Of a DNA stretch of 64,000 nucleotides, positions 25,748 through 35,206 are shown piece after piece (the first letter of the stretch is position 1; every line of letters starts with the position of its first letter). The stretch lies in assembly GCF_025151995.1 (NCBI RefSeq), contig NZ_CP102290.1, positions 1,612,001-1,676,000 on the forward strand, in the 5' to 3' direction. The translations under genes were made by a program, and so were the position numbers. The notes beneath the pieces are model-generated. The model saw nothing but the letters and a program-made list of their open reading frames with translations. It did no database searches and was not told the DNA's origin. Origin of the DNA: Ruminococcus gauvreauii (GTDB lineage Bacteria; Bacillota; Clostridia; Lachnospirales; Lachnospiraceae).

Positions 25748-27583
25748 CTATCCCTGTGAATCGACACCTCTGATTTCCATGATGATCTGGACAGGCTTCT
25801 TCACCCCGTCAATCACGGCAAGTTCCGTTTCTTCATCTTCTGTTTCAAAATAATATGTTGCCACACAGTTGTCCGGGCCGTCTGACCCCTGAAGTTCCAG
25901 CACATACTCTTTTCCTTTTGTCACCGCGATGTCTCCATCTGTCACCTGGTACATGCTCTCTTCCTTCACGAGTCCGAGTGTCGGCATTTCTCTCTCATAG
26001 ACCACCTCCTGCGTCTCCTGATCCAAAATGCGGATATGCATCGCCGCGTCATTGATCCGGTTGTGCATGCCGAATCGAACCCTGATGCTCTCTATGACGT
26101 CTCCGTCCGCGGTGAACACCTGACGGACGCCTGCAGTGTCCGTGATATTGACGGTCCCGCAGTCAGCCGCCTCCACCTGTGTATTGTCTGCAAAAACCAC
26201 CTCTCCGCGCACGGCGGATGCCAGACAGATTCCCGCGGGGATCAGGAAAGCCGCGGCTCCCGCCAGAAATGTGACCCTCAGATAATTCATCATATAATCC
26301 GGGATCTCCGTCTTGCGCACGGTCTGATATTTCGGATGATTGAACACGAAAAACACCAGCAGTATCACAAAGATACAGGTTCCCAGATTCACCAAATTGC
26401 TGTAGCCGTACACGTCTGCCATTGAGGTGGCAAATGACCGCTCCCCGATCAGGAATTTGAAAATCCCGCTTTTCATCATCGTCTGATCTGCGATGCCGCT
26501 CCACTGATTCACACTGAAGATATAGAGGGCCACGATAAATATATTCGTGATCAGCACGAACATCTTGCCGTTCCTGTTTCGGAAGATGCTGAGTACCAGA
26601 AACGGAATCATAACCAGAAACCACTGTGGGTTCCACCTGGAAAACGCAAAAATCGTAAAGCTGACCCCCGTCGCAAAATACAGCGCCCAGGAGACCAGCT
26701 CATCCAGAAGCACGGGCTTCTTGATATATGCCCACACCATTAAAAATGCTCCCATTCCCAGTATCAGGCTGATTCCGGAAATATATCCGAACTCGAAACC
26801 ATTGTCCACGAAACTGAGCGCGTGGAATCCCAGCACACAGCGGTAAAAATACGGGGAGCTCATATTTGGTATGATCTCAAGCAGCACCGGGGCGATCCCA
26901 ACCAGACCGTACAGTGCCAGTTTCCGGAATTTCTTTTCCTTCAGCACCAGCAGTACGGCAAAATATGCCAGCGCCTGGTATTTAAAGGTTGCCGCAATTC
27001 CCAGGAACAACGCAAACCGGAACAGACCGCCCTTAAAATAATAATACAGCCCGAGCACCATAAAAAATACCATAAAAATATCATACTGGCTGAAAATAAA
27101 CTGACTGTACACCGCGATGGGACAGATCAGAAATGCAAACTTACAGATCTTTGACTTTTCCTCTCCAAAACCGATCAGCATTCCGATCTTATAGATCAGA
27201 TGCGACGTCACAAAGTATAGAATGACGGGCAGCAGCTTATACCACATCAGGTTCAGCAGCGCGTCCTGAAGGATGAATCCGGGCACGCGCCCCAGCAGAT
27301 ACAGAGGGAAATTCCATATGGCAAATGCCAGAAACGTGCTGGGCAGGTAATTGGCATAGAATCCCTGCGACTGCTCATAGCTCGCCTTATAGAAATCCTG
27401 GAAAAATCCTTTGTAATACAAAAAGGAACGGTTTCCTGTCACGATGATATCGCCCTCAAAGAAAGTGACAAACAAAAACGCAAGAATCAGCAGTGAAATG
27501 ATCCAGTCCAGCCTGCTAAGCTTCTGCATACTGACTGCCGGCAGTTCTTTCATCCAATTGATCTTCTTAATCTTCTCTTTCAT
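25748..27583 (-). CDS. Polytopic membrane protein, GT-C glycosyltransferase-like
   Basis: About 611 residues with roughly ten or more membrane helices (from about residue 26 to 460) and a C-terminal extracytoplasmic beta-rich domain of about 150 residues (VEAADCGTVNITDTAGVRQVF...). The helix layout with acidic residues in the first outer loop (FFEGDIIVTG) resembles lipid-linked-sugar glycosyltransferases of the GT-C type. It would act on polyprenyl-phosphate sugars outside the membrane, consistent with the adjacent DPM1-like GT2 that could make such a donor. Start: several Met codons are open; the ATG at 27583 follows GGGG by six bases and overlaps the GT2 end. Family assignment is by topology only. 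Confidence 0.7.
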   Translation of the reverse strand: MKEKIKKINWMKELPAVSMQKLSRLDWIISLLILAFLFVTFFEGDIIVTGNRSFLYYKGFFQDFYKASYEQSQGFYANYLPSTFLAFAIWNFPLYLLGRVPGFILQDALLNLMWYKLLPVILYFVTSHLIYKIGMLIGFGEEKSKICKFAFLICPIAVYSQFIFSQYDIFMVFFMVLGLYYYFKGGLFRFALFLGIAATFKYQALAYFAVLLVLKEKKFRKLALYGLVGIAPVLLEIIPNMSSPYFYRCVLGFHALSFVDNGFEFGYISGISLILGMGAFLMVWAYIKKPVLLDELVSWALYFATGVSFTIFAFSRWNPQWFLVMIPFLVLSIFRNRNGKMFVLITNIFIVALYIFSVNQWSGIADQTMMKSGIFKFLIGERSFATSMADVYGYSNLVNLGTCIFVILLVFFVFNHPKYQTVRKTEIPDYMMNYLRVTFLAGAAAFLIPAGICLASAVRGEVVFADNTQVEAADCGTVNITDTAGVRQVFTADGDVIESIRVRFGMHNRINDAAMHIRILDQETQEVVYEREMPTLGLVKEESMYQVTDGDIAVTKGKEYVLELQGSDGPDNCVATYYFETEDEETELAVIDGVKKPVQIIMEIRGVDSQG

Positions 27584-28538
27584 TTCCATCCCCACACTCA
27601 TCATCAAAATTCAGCCGCTCTTCCTCTACCACAAGCGGACGATCCAATACCCGCGTATTGATGCTCAGCACATATTCCCCCAGGAAGCCGATAAAGAACA
27701 GCTGCAGCGCTCCCAGGAAAAAGATACCGATCAGCATCGGCGCAACACCCGCGGAAAAGCGGTCCCAGTACATGATCTTAAGGATCAGATAAAAGATACC
27801 CGCCAGAAAGCTGATCCCGGAGACAAAGAAACCCAGGAATGTCGCCAGCCGCATCACTACCTTCGAGTAGGAGGTAATTCCAACCATCGCATAATCATAC
27901 AGGCTGTAGAAGTTGTTTTTACTTTTTCCGGCCCTTCGCTTCTGCTGCGTATAGGGTATCGCCTCGTAGTCAAAACCCAGCTCCGCGATGATTCCACGCA
28001 GATACGGCATCGGGTCATGCAGATCCCGGACCACATCCACAAATGCCTTGTCATACAGGCCGAATCCTGTGAAATGTTCGATGTGATCGATATCCGTGAT
28101 TTTCCGGATCAGCTTATAATAGCAGGAACGGATCCAGTACATCAGCTTCTTTTCCTTGCTCGACTTCTTCACTCCGATCACGATCTTGTGTCCTTCTTCC
28201 CAGGCACGCACGAAATCCACGATCATGCTCACCGGATCCTGAAAATCCGCACACATGCGGATCACACAATCTCCGGTAGCCTGCTTCAGCCCGTGCACCG
28301 GCGAGCGCATCTGACCGAAATTACGGGCGTTAAATATCGCCTTGACTCTTTTATTTTCCTCACAGATCTTACGGAGCTTTACCCGCGTCGTATCTTTGGA
28401 ATGATTATCGATAAAAATAATTTCGTAGTCATATTCGGAAAGCTGCTGTTCCAGAATATCCATGATCGCCTTTGACAGCGGTCCGACATTCTCCTCTTCA
28501 TTATACGTGGGAATTACTACTGATATTTTCTTTTGCAT
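27567..28538 (-). CDS. Family 2 glycosyltransferase, polyprenyl-phosphate glycosyltransferase type
   Basis: A 323-residue GT2 enzyme. The N-terminal domain starts MQKKISVVIPTYNEEENVGPL and has the metal-binding region MCADFQDP in the DxD position. Two C-terminal membrane helices (about 228-285) follow, as in DPM1/ArnC/GtrB-like enzymes that load sugar onto polyprenyl phosphate at the cytoplasmic face. The ATG at 28538 is preceded by AAGGAGAA and overlaps the preceding gene by 22 bases. Directly downstream lies the GT-C-like gene that could use the lipid-linked sugar. Confidence 0.88.
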   Translation of the reverse strand: MQKKISVVIPTYNEEENVGPLSKAIMDILEQQLSEYDYEIIFIDNHSKDTTRVKLRKICEENKRVKAIFNARNFGQMRSPVHGLKQATGDCVIRMCADFQDPVSMIVDFVRAWEEGHKIVIGVKKSSKEKKLMYWIRSCYYKLIRKITDIDHIEHFTGFGLYDKAFVDVVRDLHDPMPYLRGIIAELGFDYEAIPYTQQKRRAGKSKNNFYSLYDYAMVGITSYSKVVMRLATFLGFFVSGISFLAGIFYLILKIMYWDRFSAGVAPMLIGIFFLGALQLFFIGFLGEYVLSINTRVLDRPLVVEEERLNFDDECGDGNERED

Positions 28539-29458
28539 GATGATATTCTCCTTAACCACTCTGCCGTCTCCAAAACCCCCTCCTCGAAGGAGTATTCCGG
28601 CACAAATCCGGTATCTTCGGTCAGCGTGCGGATATCCGCACACAGGTTCATGACCGCACCCGCCGGGTATTCGCGCCTGCCGATCCCCGGTACAATCCCC
28701 GGATCTACGGCATCGCGCATCGCATAAATGTATTCCAAAAGCCGCCTCGCCCGACCGCTGCCGACGCAGTAGACCGCTTTATCTTTCCCCTTTTCCCCGA
28801 TTAAATAAAATGCATTGCCGGCGTCTTTGCTGTACAGGTAGTCCCAGCGCTGCTCCGCTTTCGTAAATTCCGTTTGCTCCCCGCTTATCATTTTGGCAAG
28901 ACTTCCCGCGATCATCGACGATTCCTTGTCATAAATGCCGTAGACGCTGAAGATCCTCGGCCATATACACTCGATTCCCAGCTCCCCGGCATAGGCAAAC
29001 GCAAGCTTTCCGGCTGCCAGTTTGCTGATGCCGTACGGCGTGCGGGGATTTGCCGGGGCGTCCGGACCGATCGCATCCATATCGAGCACCCCGTACTCCG
29101 CCTGGGAACCCGCGCCGACAAAGCGTCGGCATCCCAGCTCTTTTGCCGCCTTCACGGCATTCAGCGTATATCCGATGTTATCACTCTGCAGCCGCACGCT
29201 TTGATTTCTTGCCGCACCGGTATGACCCCAGGCGATATGATAAAACGTATCGCACTCCCCGCTGATCATTCCCGGCAGCTGCCCCATATCTGCAAGTTCG
29301 CACGGCACGACATGCAGCTTTTCATGCTGCGGCAGCCTCGAAAGCTTGCCGCTTGCTTCGCGCACGGCTGCATAAACTTCAATATCATGCGCCAGACACG
29401 TCTCAATCAGTGCCACGCCGATCATGCTGGTCGCTCCCGTCACTACAATTCGTTTCAT
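28517..29458 (-). CDS. NAD(P)-dependent epimerase/dehydratase, candidate branched-sugar ketoreductase
   Basis: A 313-residue extended SDR. It has the nucleotide-binding GATSMIGVALIE, the catalytic tyrosine motif TPYGISKLAAGK (YxxxK) and a C-terminal substrate domain. SDRs in this position convert nucleotide sugars. Because it immediately follows a ThDP-dependent acetolactate-synthase-like gene and the rfbFGH genes, it may be the reductase that acts after acetyl transfer, as YerF does in yersiniose synthesis; this is inference from context. A simple epimerase is the alternative. AGAGGTG precedes the ATG. Confidence 0.82.
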   Translation of the reverse strand: MKRIVVTGATSMIGVALIETCLAHDIEVYAAVREASGKLSRLPQHEKLHVVPCELADMGQLPGMISGECDTFYHIAWGHTGAARNQSVRLQSDNIGYTLNAVKAAKELGCRRFVGAGSQAEYGVLDMDAIGPDAPANPRTPYGISKLAAGKLAFAYAGELGIECIWPRIFSVYGIYDKESSMIAGSLAKMISGEQTEFTKAEQRWDYLYSKDAGNAFYLIGEKGKDKAVYCVGSGRARRLLEYIYAMRDAVDPGIVPGIGRREYPAGAVMNLCADIRTLTEDTGFVPEYSFEEGVLETAEWLRRISSCKRKYQ

Positions 29459-29461
29459 ACG

Positions 29462-31303
29462 TTACACCTCTTCATCCACGAGCGGAATCCACATATTTTT
29501 CTTCAGCTCTTCCCGATCCAGAAACGGGTACATATCCTCAAGCGGCGCAGAGAACATACTGCCGTCGGCAAGCCGCCGGGACGCTGTCTTCGGCTGTGTA
29601 TACTGCTTCTTCGTGACAAACACCTCACAGATAGCCGCGCCCTCCTGCCCGAGAACTTCTGTGAGATCCTGTCTCAGGCTCCCGCTGCTTTTCAGGCTTC
29701 TGTAAGGAAATCCATACGCCGCGGCAAGCTTTGCAAGTTCTGGGAAACTCAAATCCCCGCTCTCCTCGCCCACACCGACCAGCGGCTCACCGAAGAAGCT
29801 CATCTGGGTCTGGCGGATCGAGTGGTACCCCTCATTGTTGATCACAAACAATTTGATCGGAAATCTGTTATGCCGGATCGTCTGCAGCTCCTGCAGGTTC
29901 ATCTGCAGGCTTCCCTCGCCGGTCACGCAGACCACCTCACCGCCGGATGCCCGCGCCACGCCGATCGCGGCGGGCAGGCAGTATCCCATGGACGCCGTAT
30001 TGGGATTCGTGATAAATCGCTGTCCCTTCTTGATCACCGCACTCTGACTCCCCGCTACCCGTGATGTCCCGACACTGACCACCAGATTGGCACCTTCCTT
30101 CAAAAGATTCGTCATCTCATGGTAGAACGCATAGATATTGGTGCGTCCGTCCTCCAGCGTCCGGTAGTGTTCCCCCGTCACCACCGGATAGCGCTCCTTC
30201 CACAGGCGGCACTGCGCCTTCCAGTCTGTCCCCTGAAATAGCGGAGATGCCGGCGTATATCCCGCTTCTTTCAAACATTGAAGGAGTATCTGAATCAGAT
30301 CGGCAGCATCCGCCACGACCGGAAGGTCCACATGGAGGTTCGGTTTCTTCAGCTCTTCCCCGTCAATGTCATTTAAAATCGTATACGCTTTCCGCGCCCA
30401 GCTCTGATACTGGAAACCGGTTTGCAGAAAGCTCTGCCGGCTGCCGATGGACAGCAGCAGGTCACTGTTCTGCACGGCAAAGTTGCCCGCACGGTCACCC
30501 GTCCCGCCGTTTCTTCCGACATACAGCGGATCGGCAGTCTCCATTGCATCCACACTGCTCATTCCGGTCACCACCGGCACGCCCAGCCGCCCTGCCAGTT
30601 CATGAAAATCATCCATGGCACCCGCCAGACGGACCCCATTTCCAACGAACAGTACCGGCCGGGACGACTGCCTGATTTTATCGAGGATCTTTTCCGCCGT
30701 CCGGCGGCTCACCTTCTCACCCGGCTCCCCGGCATCCTCCAACGGATCATATCCCCGCAGTTCATCCGTCTCCACCACAGCTCCCTGCACATCCAGCGGC
30801 AGGTCCAGCCATACGGGACCAGGCCGTCCATTCACAGCCAGATACATCGCCCTCTCCAGATGATAGCGGATGTCTTTTGCGTCCGTGACCATCACCGCAT
30901 ATTTCGTCATCGGCGCAACCGACGGCACGATGTCGTATTCCTGCACACCCATAGTACGCAGCGCAAGCCCCGTGCTTCTCACCGTCGTCGCATACCGCAC
31001 CTGACCCGAAAGCACCAGCATCGGTATCGAATCCGTCCAGGCACACAGCACACCCGTGATCGCATTGGTGGCCCCCGGCCCGGAGGTCACGCAGACGGCA
31101 GCCATGCGGTTATCGATCCGCGCATACGCCTCCGCGGCCATCGCCGACGCCTGCTCATGGTGATGATACGTACAGCGAAGTCTGCCATGATGCCCGAACG
31201 AATCATTCAGATGCATCGCACCTCCGCCCGTCACCGTAAACACGTCGCGGACTCCGCCGTCGGCAATCGTATCCGCTATATAATCAGAAACTTTCTTTTT
31301 CAT
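29462..31303 (-). CDS. ThDP-dependent acetolactate synthase-like enzyme of the polysaccharide operon
   Basis: A 613-residue protein of the acetohydroxyacid synthase/pyruvate decarboxylase superfamily. The N-terminal PYR domain has the activating Glu in TYHHHEQASAMAAEAYAR, the middle domain has a FAD/ADP-type fold region (RNGGTGDRAGNFAVQNSDLLLSIGSRQ), and the C-terminal PP domain has the ThDP motif GEGSLQMNLQEL...NNEGY. Its place between nucleotide-sugar genes, not isoleucine-valine genes, argues against amino-acid synthesis. In yersiniose synthesis YerE, a related enzyme, adds a two-carbon acetyl unit from pyruvate to a CDP-3,6-dideoxy-4-ketohexose; the same chemistry is proposed here. Four bases separate it from the reductase. 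Confidence 0.85.
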   Translation of the reverse strand: MKKKVSDYIADTIADGGVRDVFTVTGGGAMHLNDSFGHHGRLRCTYHHHEQASAMAAEAYARIDNRMAAVCVTSGPGATNAITGVLCAWTDSIPMLVLSGQVRYATTVRSTGLALRTMGVQEYDIVPSVAPMTKYAVMVTDAKDIRYHLERAMYLAVNGRPGPVWLDLPLDVQGAVVETDELRGYDPLEDAGEPGEKVSRRTAEKILDKIRQSSRPVLFVGNGVRLAGAMDDFHELAGRLGVPVVTGMSSVDAMETADPLYVGRNGGTGDRAGNFAVQNSDLLLSIGSRQSFLQTGFQYQSWARKAYTILNDIDGEELKKPNLHVDLPVVADAADLIQILLQCLKEAGYTPASPLFQGTDWKAQCRLWKERYPVVTGEHYRTLEDGRTNIYAFYHEMTNLLKEGANLVVSVGTSRVAGSQSAVIKKGQRFITNPNTASMGYCLPAAIGVARASGGEVVCVTGEGSLQMNLQELQTIRHNRFPIKLFVINNEGYHSIRQTQMSFFGEPLVGVGEESGDLSFPELAKLAAAYGFPYRSLKSSGSLRQDLTEVLGQEGAAICEVFVTKKQYTQPKTASRRLADGSMFSAPLEDMYPFLDREELKKNMWIPLVDEEV

Positions 31304-31318
31304 AATATCCTCATCCCT

Positions 31319-32641
31319 TTACTGATAATCCGGACACCTGTTCTCACAGACCATACGCTTGCCGGAGGCCTGAATGGGAATCTCATCCACGTACGTCACA
31401 TCGATGACCGCTTCCTCGCCCAGATAGCGGCGGTAAGAATCCACCACAGCTGTTTCATCAATCTTATCCCGGTCTGCATTCAGGAGCAGCTCATACCTCT
31501 TTTTCTCCCACTGGATACACTTCGCCTGATGGACGACCCCTTCCAGATTGATCAGCACATTCATAAATACGTGAATCGACAGCGGTTCTCCTTTGCAATT
31601 ATACATCAGAGATCCCCGGCGCCCATAAATCTCCCTGAAAATGCCGCGCTTTCTGCCCTTCTCATCAACCGTCACTTCCATGATCCCGGTATCCCCCGTA
31701 TCATAGCGAATCATCGGAAACGCCCGGTTATAATAATCCGTCACCACGATCCTGCCAAGCTCGCCGGGCTCTGCCGGCTCATCGCTGTCAAGCTTCAGGA
31801 TCTCGATGTAAAAGTTGTAGAGGTCTATGGTGTAATCATTCCGTCCCGGAAGCCCGATCGCGATAAATCCATTCTCATTATTTCCATAGGAACGCACCGG
31901 ACGGAAGCCAAAGATATCGGTCAGCGCGTCAAATGTGGCATCCGGCAGCGCCTCGCCCATCGAGAAGATCATCTCCACATCCCAGCCCGAAACATCTATA
32001 TTCATCCGTTTCATATAAGCGGCAAGCGCTGTCAGTGCACTCGAATAGCTGACCAGCACCTGAATCCTCTGTCTCCTGATCGTCCTGCAGATATCTGCAA
32101 GCGCATCGTCCCCCATGTTTGAAATGTCGATCATGATCAGGTTGTTTCTGAAGGATTTCCACTTGCTGATGGTGTTCTTTCCGTCGATCCAGACACGAAA
32201 CTCCCCGCGTTTCATACCCATCCGAAATCCATTCAGCTCCATACAGGAAATAAAATTCATGTTGATGCGGTTCATCTTGTCCCCGTCACAGAGTACCGTA
32301 AACGGCGCTCCGGTCGATCCGCTCGTGGACAGGCGGTACGTCTTCTTCTGCTCCCCCTGGTAGGAGTCACAGAGAATCTCTGAAAAATGCGCGTTGTAAT
32401 CCGCTTTATTCATCACCGGAAATTCGCTGAGTTTTTGGGCATCCGCACAGTGTGCCCGGTAATACGCAGAGCTGTCTTTCGCGTATTCGAGCAGCGTATG
32501 CAGCCGTCTTTTCTCATACTCTTCTGTGATGCCGTCCACGATCTCCCGTTTATTGACTGTTTTCAGTTTCTCAAGCTTTCTGCCCCTTACGGCGTCGAGC
32601 AGATTGAATGCGGTTCTCCGCAAAATTTCACCAGCCTGCAT
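31319..32641 (-). CDS. CapK/PaaK-like adenylate-forming enzyme (paralog 1)
   Basis: A 440-residue protein of the phenylacetate-CoA-ligase-like group that is frequent in capsule clusters as CapK. It has the ATP-binding loop STSGSTGAPF, the motif YGNNENGFIAIGLPG, a DTGDTGIMEV block and a C-terminal GRRGS. These predict formation of an acyl-adenylate; the acid and acceptor are unknown, and a role in adding an acyl or amino-acid group to the sugar is inference. The start is preceded by GAGGTGTAGGAA. It lies 15 bases before the ThDP gene and 15 after the flippase gene. Confidence 0.82.
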   Translation of the reverse strand: MQAGEILRRTAFNLLDAVRGRKLEKLKTVNKREIVDGITEEYEKRRLHTLLEYAKDSSAYYRAHCADAQKLSEFPVMNKADYNAHFSEILCDSYQGEQKKTYRLSTSGSTGAPFTVLCDGDKMNRINMNFISCMELNGFRMGMKRGEFRVWIDGKNTISKWKSFRNNLIMIDISNMGDDALADICRTIRRQRIQVLVSYSSALTALAAYMKRMNIDVSGWDVEMIFSMGEALPDATFDALTDIFGFRPVRSYGNNENGFIAIGLPGRNDYTIDLYNFYIEILKLDSDEPAEPGELGRIVVTDYYNRAFPMIRYDTGDTGIMEVTVDEKGRKRGIFREIYGRRGSLMYNCKGEPLSIHVFMNVLINLEGVVHQAKCIQWEKKRYELLLNADRDKIDETAVVDSYRRYLGEEAVIDVTYVDEIPIQASGKRMVCENRCPDYQ

Positions 32642-32655
32642 TTCCTACACCTCTT

Positions 32656-33858
32656 TTATCTTTTTTGTTTTTTACACAATTTTGCAAATCCCAGAGCCGT
32701 CACAGCAATTACACGCACAACATTTGCCGCCAGTACAGCACAGGAAAATCCCATGATCCCGTACTGTCCCGTCAGACAGAGCACCAGAACTGTCATCAGA
32801 ATCAGATGCCCCGACTGAAGAATCAGCTGCCATTTCTCATCGGTAAATGTCAGTACCAGAATGAACAAAAACGCCGAGAACATGCCCAGCACCTGGGTCA
32901 GGTTTACGACCGTCACCAGTCCGCGCACCGCCTCATACAGATCCGGATACAGCAGTCTTACGAAGATCGGCGTAGCAATCTGACAGAATAAAAAGAACAC
33001 GAGACTGACACCGCTGCCGGCCAGCACCGCCATGCCGAATTCCTTTCTGCGCAGCGTATGCTCCCTCCTGGTCAGATAAGAAATCACGATCGTGTTGATG
33101 GGCGCAATCAGCAGCACCATCGTCTTCCCGATCAGGGATACGACATAATACTGTGTAACCGCGACATTTCCAATCATATATTTCAGCGCCACGCGATCCA
33201 TATTCAGTGTCACATTTGTGATCAGATAGGACAGCATCAGGAAAAATCCGCGCGAGCATGCAACCTTAAAGTAATCGCTCTTCGTAAAAAACTGCCGGAA
33301 CACCGATCCGGTAACCGATACGTAGACCAGGCTGGCAGCCTCACCCGCAAGAAAGATGAAAAACCATATATCCGTCAGCCAGTACAGTCCAAATCCGATG
33401 ATATACCCGATGCTCATCACCAGATAATAGACAAAAAACCTGCGGTAATTCAGGTTCAGACGGTACTCCACGTCACCATAATACCGAAATGTCGTCAGCA
33501 TCAGTAAAAGCAGCGTTAAGATGACCGTCCCGGTCCCCGTCATGAAACGGATGGATGCAAGCACTGCAATCACACTGCCGATCCCCCCGAACAGCAGCAG
33601 TGATCGGTCGTAGTCCCCGTTTGTGACTGCAAATGTCCTGCGGACCACGAGCCGGCTCGTGTTGAGCGACTGTCCGACGGACGGACAGAGAATGCTCACA
33701 AGCCCCATGATATACAAAAGGCCGCCCATCTGATCCGCTCCCATATGGCGGTTCAGCAGCGGATAGATCAGCAGCTGCAGCACGCCGTTCATCAACAGCA
33801 TGCCGCCCATCGTATATACCGTATTTCCTAAAATCTGTTTCTTCTGCGTCTCTCCCAC
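32656..33858 (-). CDS. Polysaccharide flippase (Wzx/MATE-type)
   Basis: A 400-residue, nearly all-helical membrane protein with about 12 predicted helices, beginning QKKQILGNTVYTMGGMLLMNGVLQLLIYPLLNRHMG. That opening is common in oligosaccharide flippases that move lipid-linked repeat units across the membrane. It starts with a GTG six bases after the preceding gene's stop and has a weak ribosome site, so translation may rely on coupling. No polymerase (Wzy) is obvious in the operon. Confidence 0.82.
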   Translation of the reverse strand: MGETQKKQILGNTVYTMGGMLLMNGVLQLLIYPLLNRHMGADQMGGLLYIMGLVSILCPSVGQSLNTSRLVVRRTFAVTNGDYDRSLLLFGGIGSVIAVLASIRFMTGTGTVILTLLLLMLTTFRYYGDVEYRLNLNYRRFFVYYLVMSIGYIIGFGLYWLTDIWFFIFLAGEAASLVYVSVTGSVFRQFFTKSDYFKVACSRGFFLMLSYLITNVTLNMDRVALKYMIGNVAVTQYYVVSLIGKTMVLLIAPINTIVISYLTRREHTLRRKEFGMAVLAGSGVSLVFFLFCQIATPIFVRLLYPDLYEAVRGLVTVVNLTQVLGMFSAFLFILVLTFTDEKWQLILQSGHLILMTVLVLCLTGQYGIMGFSCAVLAANVVRVIAVTALGFAKLCKKQKR

Positions 33859-33864
33859 GCCCTG

Positions 33865-35190
33865 TTACCTGCTTCCCTTCCGGTTCTGATATGTTTCACA
33901 CCGGTTTTCAATATATTTTCTCTTTCCGGACTGCAGCACCGGAATCTCATCCACAAACTCAATGGAAAGCTCTGCCTGTTCCCCCAGATACGGTAAAATC
34001 CGATGTGTGATGTCCTCGATATTCATCTGCTCCCTGTCGCCGTTCAGCCACAGTGTATATTTCGTCAGATCCTCCTGAATGAAACGAAACTGCTTCACCC
34101 CGCGCACATCCCACATGTTGTTCGTGATGATATACGGAGTCAGCGCCTTGCCGCCGCAGTCATAGATCAGATCGCTGCGTCTGCCGTAAAGCTTTGTCAG
34201 ATAGAGCTTATATTTTCCATCTTTCACTTTCCTTGATGCCACCGCAGTATCCCCGTTATCGTACCGCAGGATCGGAAACGCGTAATTGTACAGATCCGTG
34301 ATCACGATCCGCCCAAGCTCTCCGGGTGCCGCGGGTTCATCGCTGTCCATCTTCAGAATCTCATAGTAGTAACTCTCGGTATCGATCTGATATCCCTCGT
34401 CTTCTTTGTTCTGAATACCCATGATACCGTTTTCTTCATTGGAGTACCAGGCCCGCACCGGGCAGCCGAACTGCTTCTGCAGCTTTTTTCGGAAATCCGG
34501 CGCCATGGATTCCGAGATCGGGATGATCGATTTCACCCTGAATCCCGAGGTGTCCACCCCGTGATTTGTGATATAACGGCTGAGTTCTTCGAGCGCCGAG
34601 GAATAGCCAACCAGGCACTTCACTCGTTTCCTGCGGATGACAGCAAGCATCCTTGCCAGACCCTCGTCATCCATGTTGGAGCTGTCCATCATGATCATAT
34701 TTTCCATCAGAAGTGACAGCCTGCTTTTCTTAACATTGCTGACCCACACACGGATAAATGCTTCCTTCATGCCGATATAGTATCCGCCCGCCGCGCCCAG
34801 AAAGATGCCGCCCGCCGTGTTATGATGGATCTTATCCCTGTTCTGAATCATGGAAAGCGGGGTTCCTGTGGAACCGCTGGTACACATGATACGGTTATCC
34901 GGCGCATCCTTATGTACCGAGGATATAAACGCGTCATACTGATCGCGGAATGTATCTTTATTTACAACCGGCAAGTCGGAAAGTCTGCTGTCCGGATCAT
35001 AGTCCTTATAGAATTCCGTCGTCTGCACGGCGTGACGGATCAGTTTGTGAATCTTCTGTTCCGTCTCCGCCAGGGAGGTCCCCCCATAAAAGCCGCGGCG
35101 TATCTGGTCATAGTATCTGCGCACAGGAGCGCCGCGAAGCCTGTCGAGCGTCCAGAATCCGAACCATCTTAATTTTTCATCAAATGACAT
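33865..35190 (-). CDS. CapK/PaaK-like adenylate-forming enzyme (paralog 2)
   Basis: A 441-residue paralog of the protein encoded two genes downstream. It has the ATP-binding loop CTSGSTGTPL, YSNEENGIMGIQN, DNGDTAVASRK and GRRSDLIYDC. Shared blocks with the first paralog are AKLxxF-type N-terminal helices, RIVITDLYNYAFPILRYDNGDT and EFVDEIPVLQSGKR. It begins 16 bases after rfbH with GGGAGG upstream. Two copies in one operon suggest two different acids or steps, or heteromer formation (inference). Confidence 0.82.
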   Translation of the reverse strand: MSFDEKLRWFGFWTLDRLRGAPVRRYYDQIRRGFYGGTSLAETEQKIHKLIRHAVQTTEFYKDYDPDSRLSDLPVVNKDTFRDQYDAFISSVHKDAPDNRIMCTSGSTGTPLSMIQNRDKIHHNTAGGIFLGAAGGYYIGMKEAFIRVWVSNVKKSRLSLLMENMIMMDSSNMDDEGLARMLAVIRRKRVKCLVGYSSALEELSRYITNHGVDTSGFRVKSIIPISESMAPDFRKKLQKQFGCPVRAWYSNEENGIMGIQNKEDEGYQIDTESYYYEILKMDSDEPAAPGELGRIVITDLYNYAFPILRYDNGDTAVASRKVKDGKYKLYLTKLYGRRSDLIYDCGGKALTPYIITNNMWDVRGVKQFRFIQEDLTKYTLWLNGDREQMNIEDITHRILPYLGEQAELSIEFVDEIPVLQSGKRKYIENRCETYQNRKGSR

Positions 35191-35206
35191 CCGTCATCCT
35201 CCCAAA

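Noticed and set aside
28874..30064. A 396-residue open frame on the plus strand
   Set aside because: Antisense to the reductase and ThDP genes in a GC-rich stretch; no start signal or recognisable domain.
29462..31303. Acetolactate synthase for branched-chain amino acids (ilvB)
   Set aside because: It is embedded in a nucleotide-sugar operon and no small subunit or other ilv gene is near, so an aceto-sugar role fits better.
30422..32122. A 566-residue open frame on the plus strand
   Set aside because: It runs antisense across the ThDP enzyme and a CapK-like gene, both of which have clear motifs, and it matches no family by eye.
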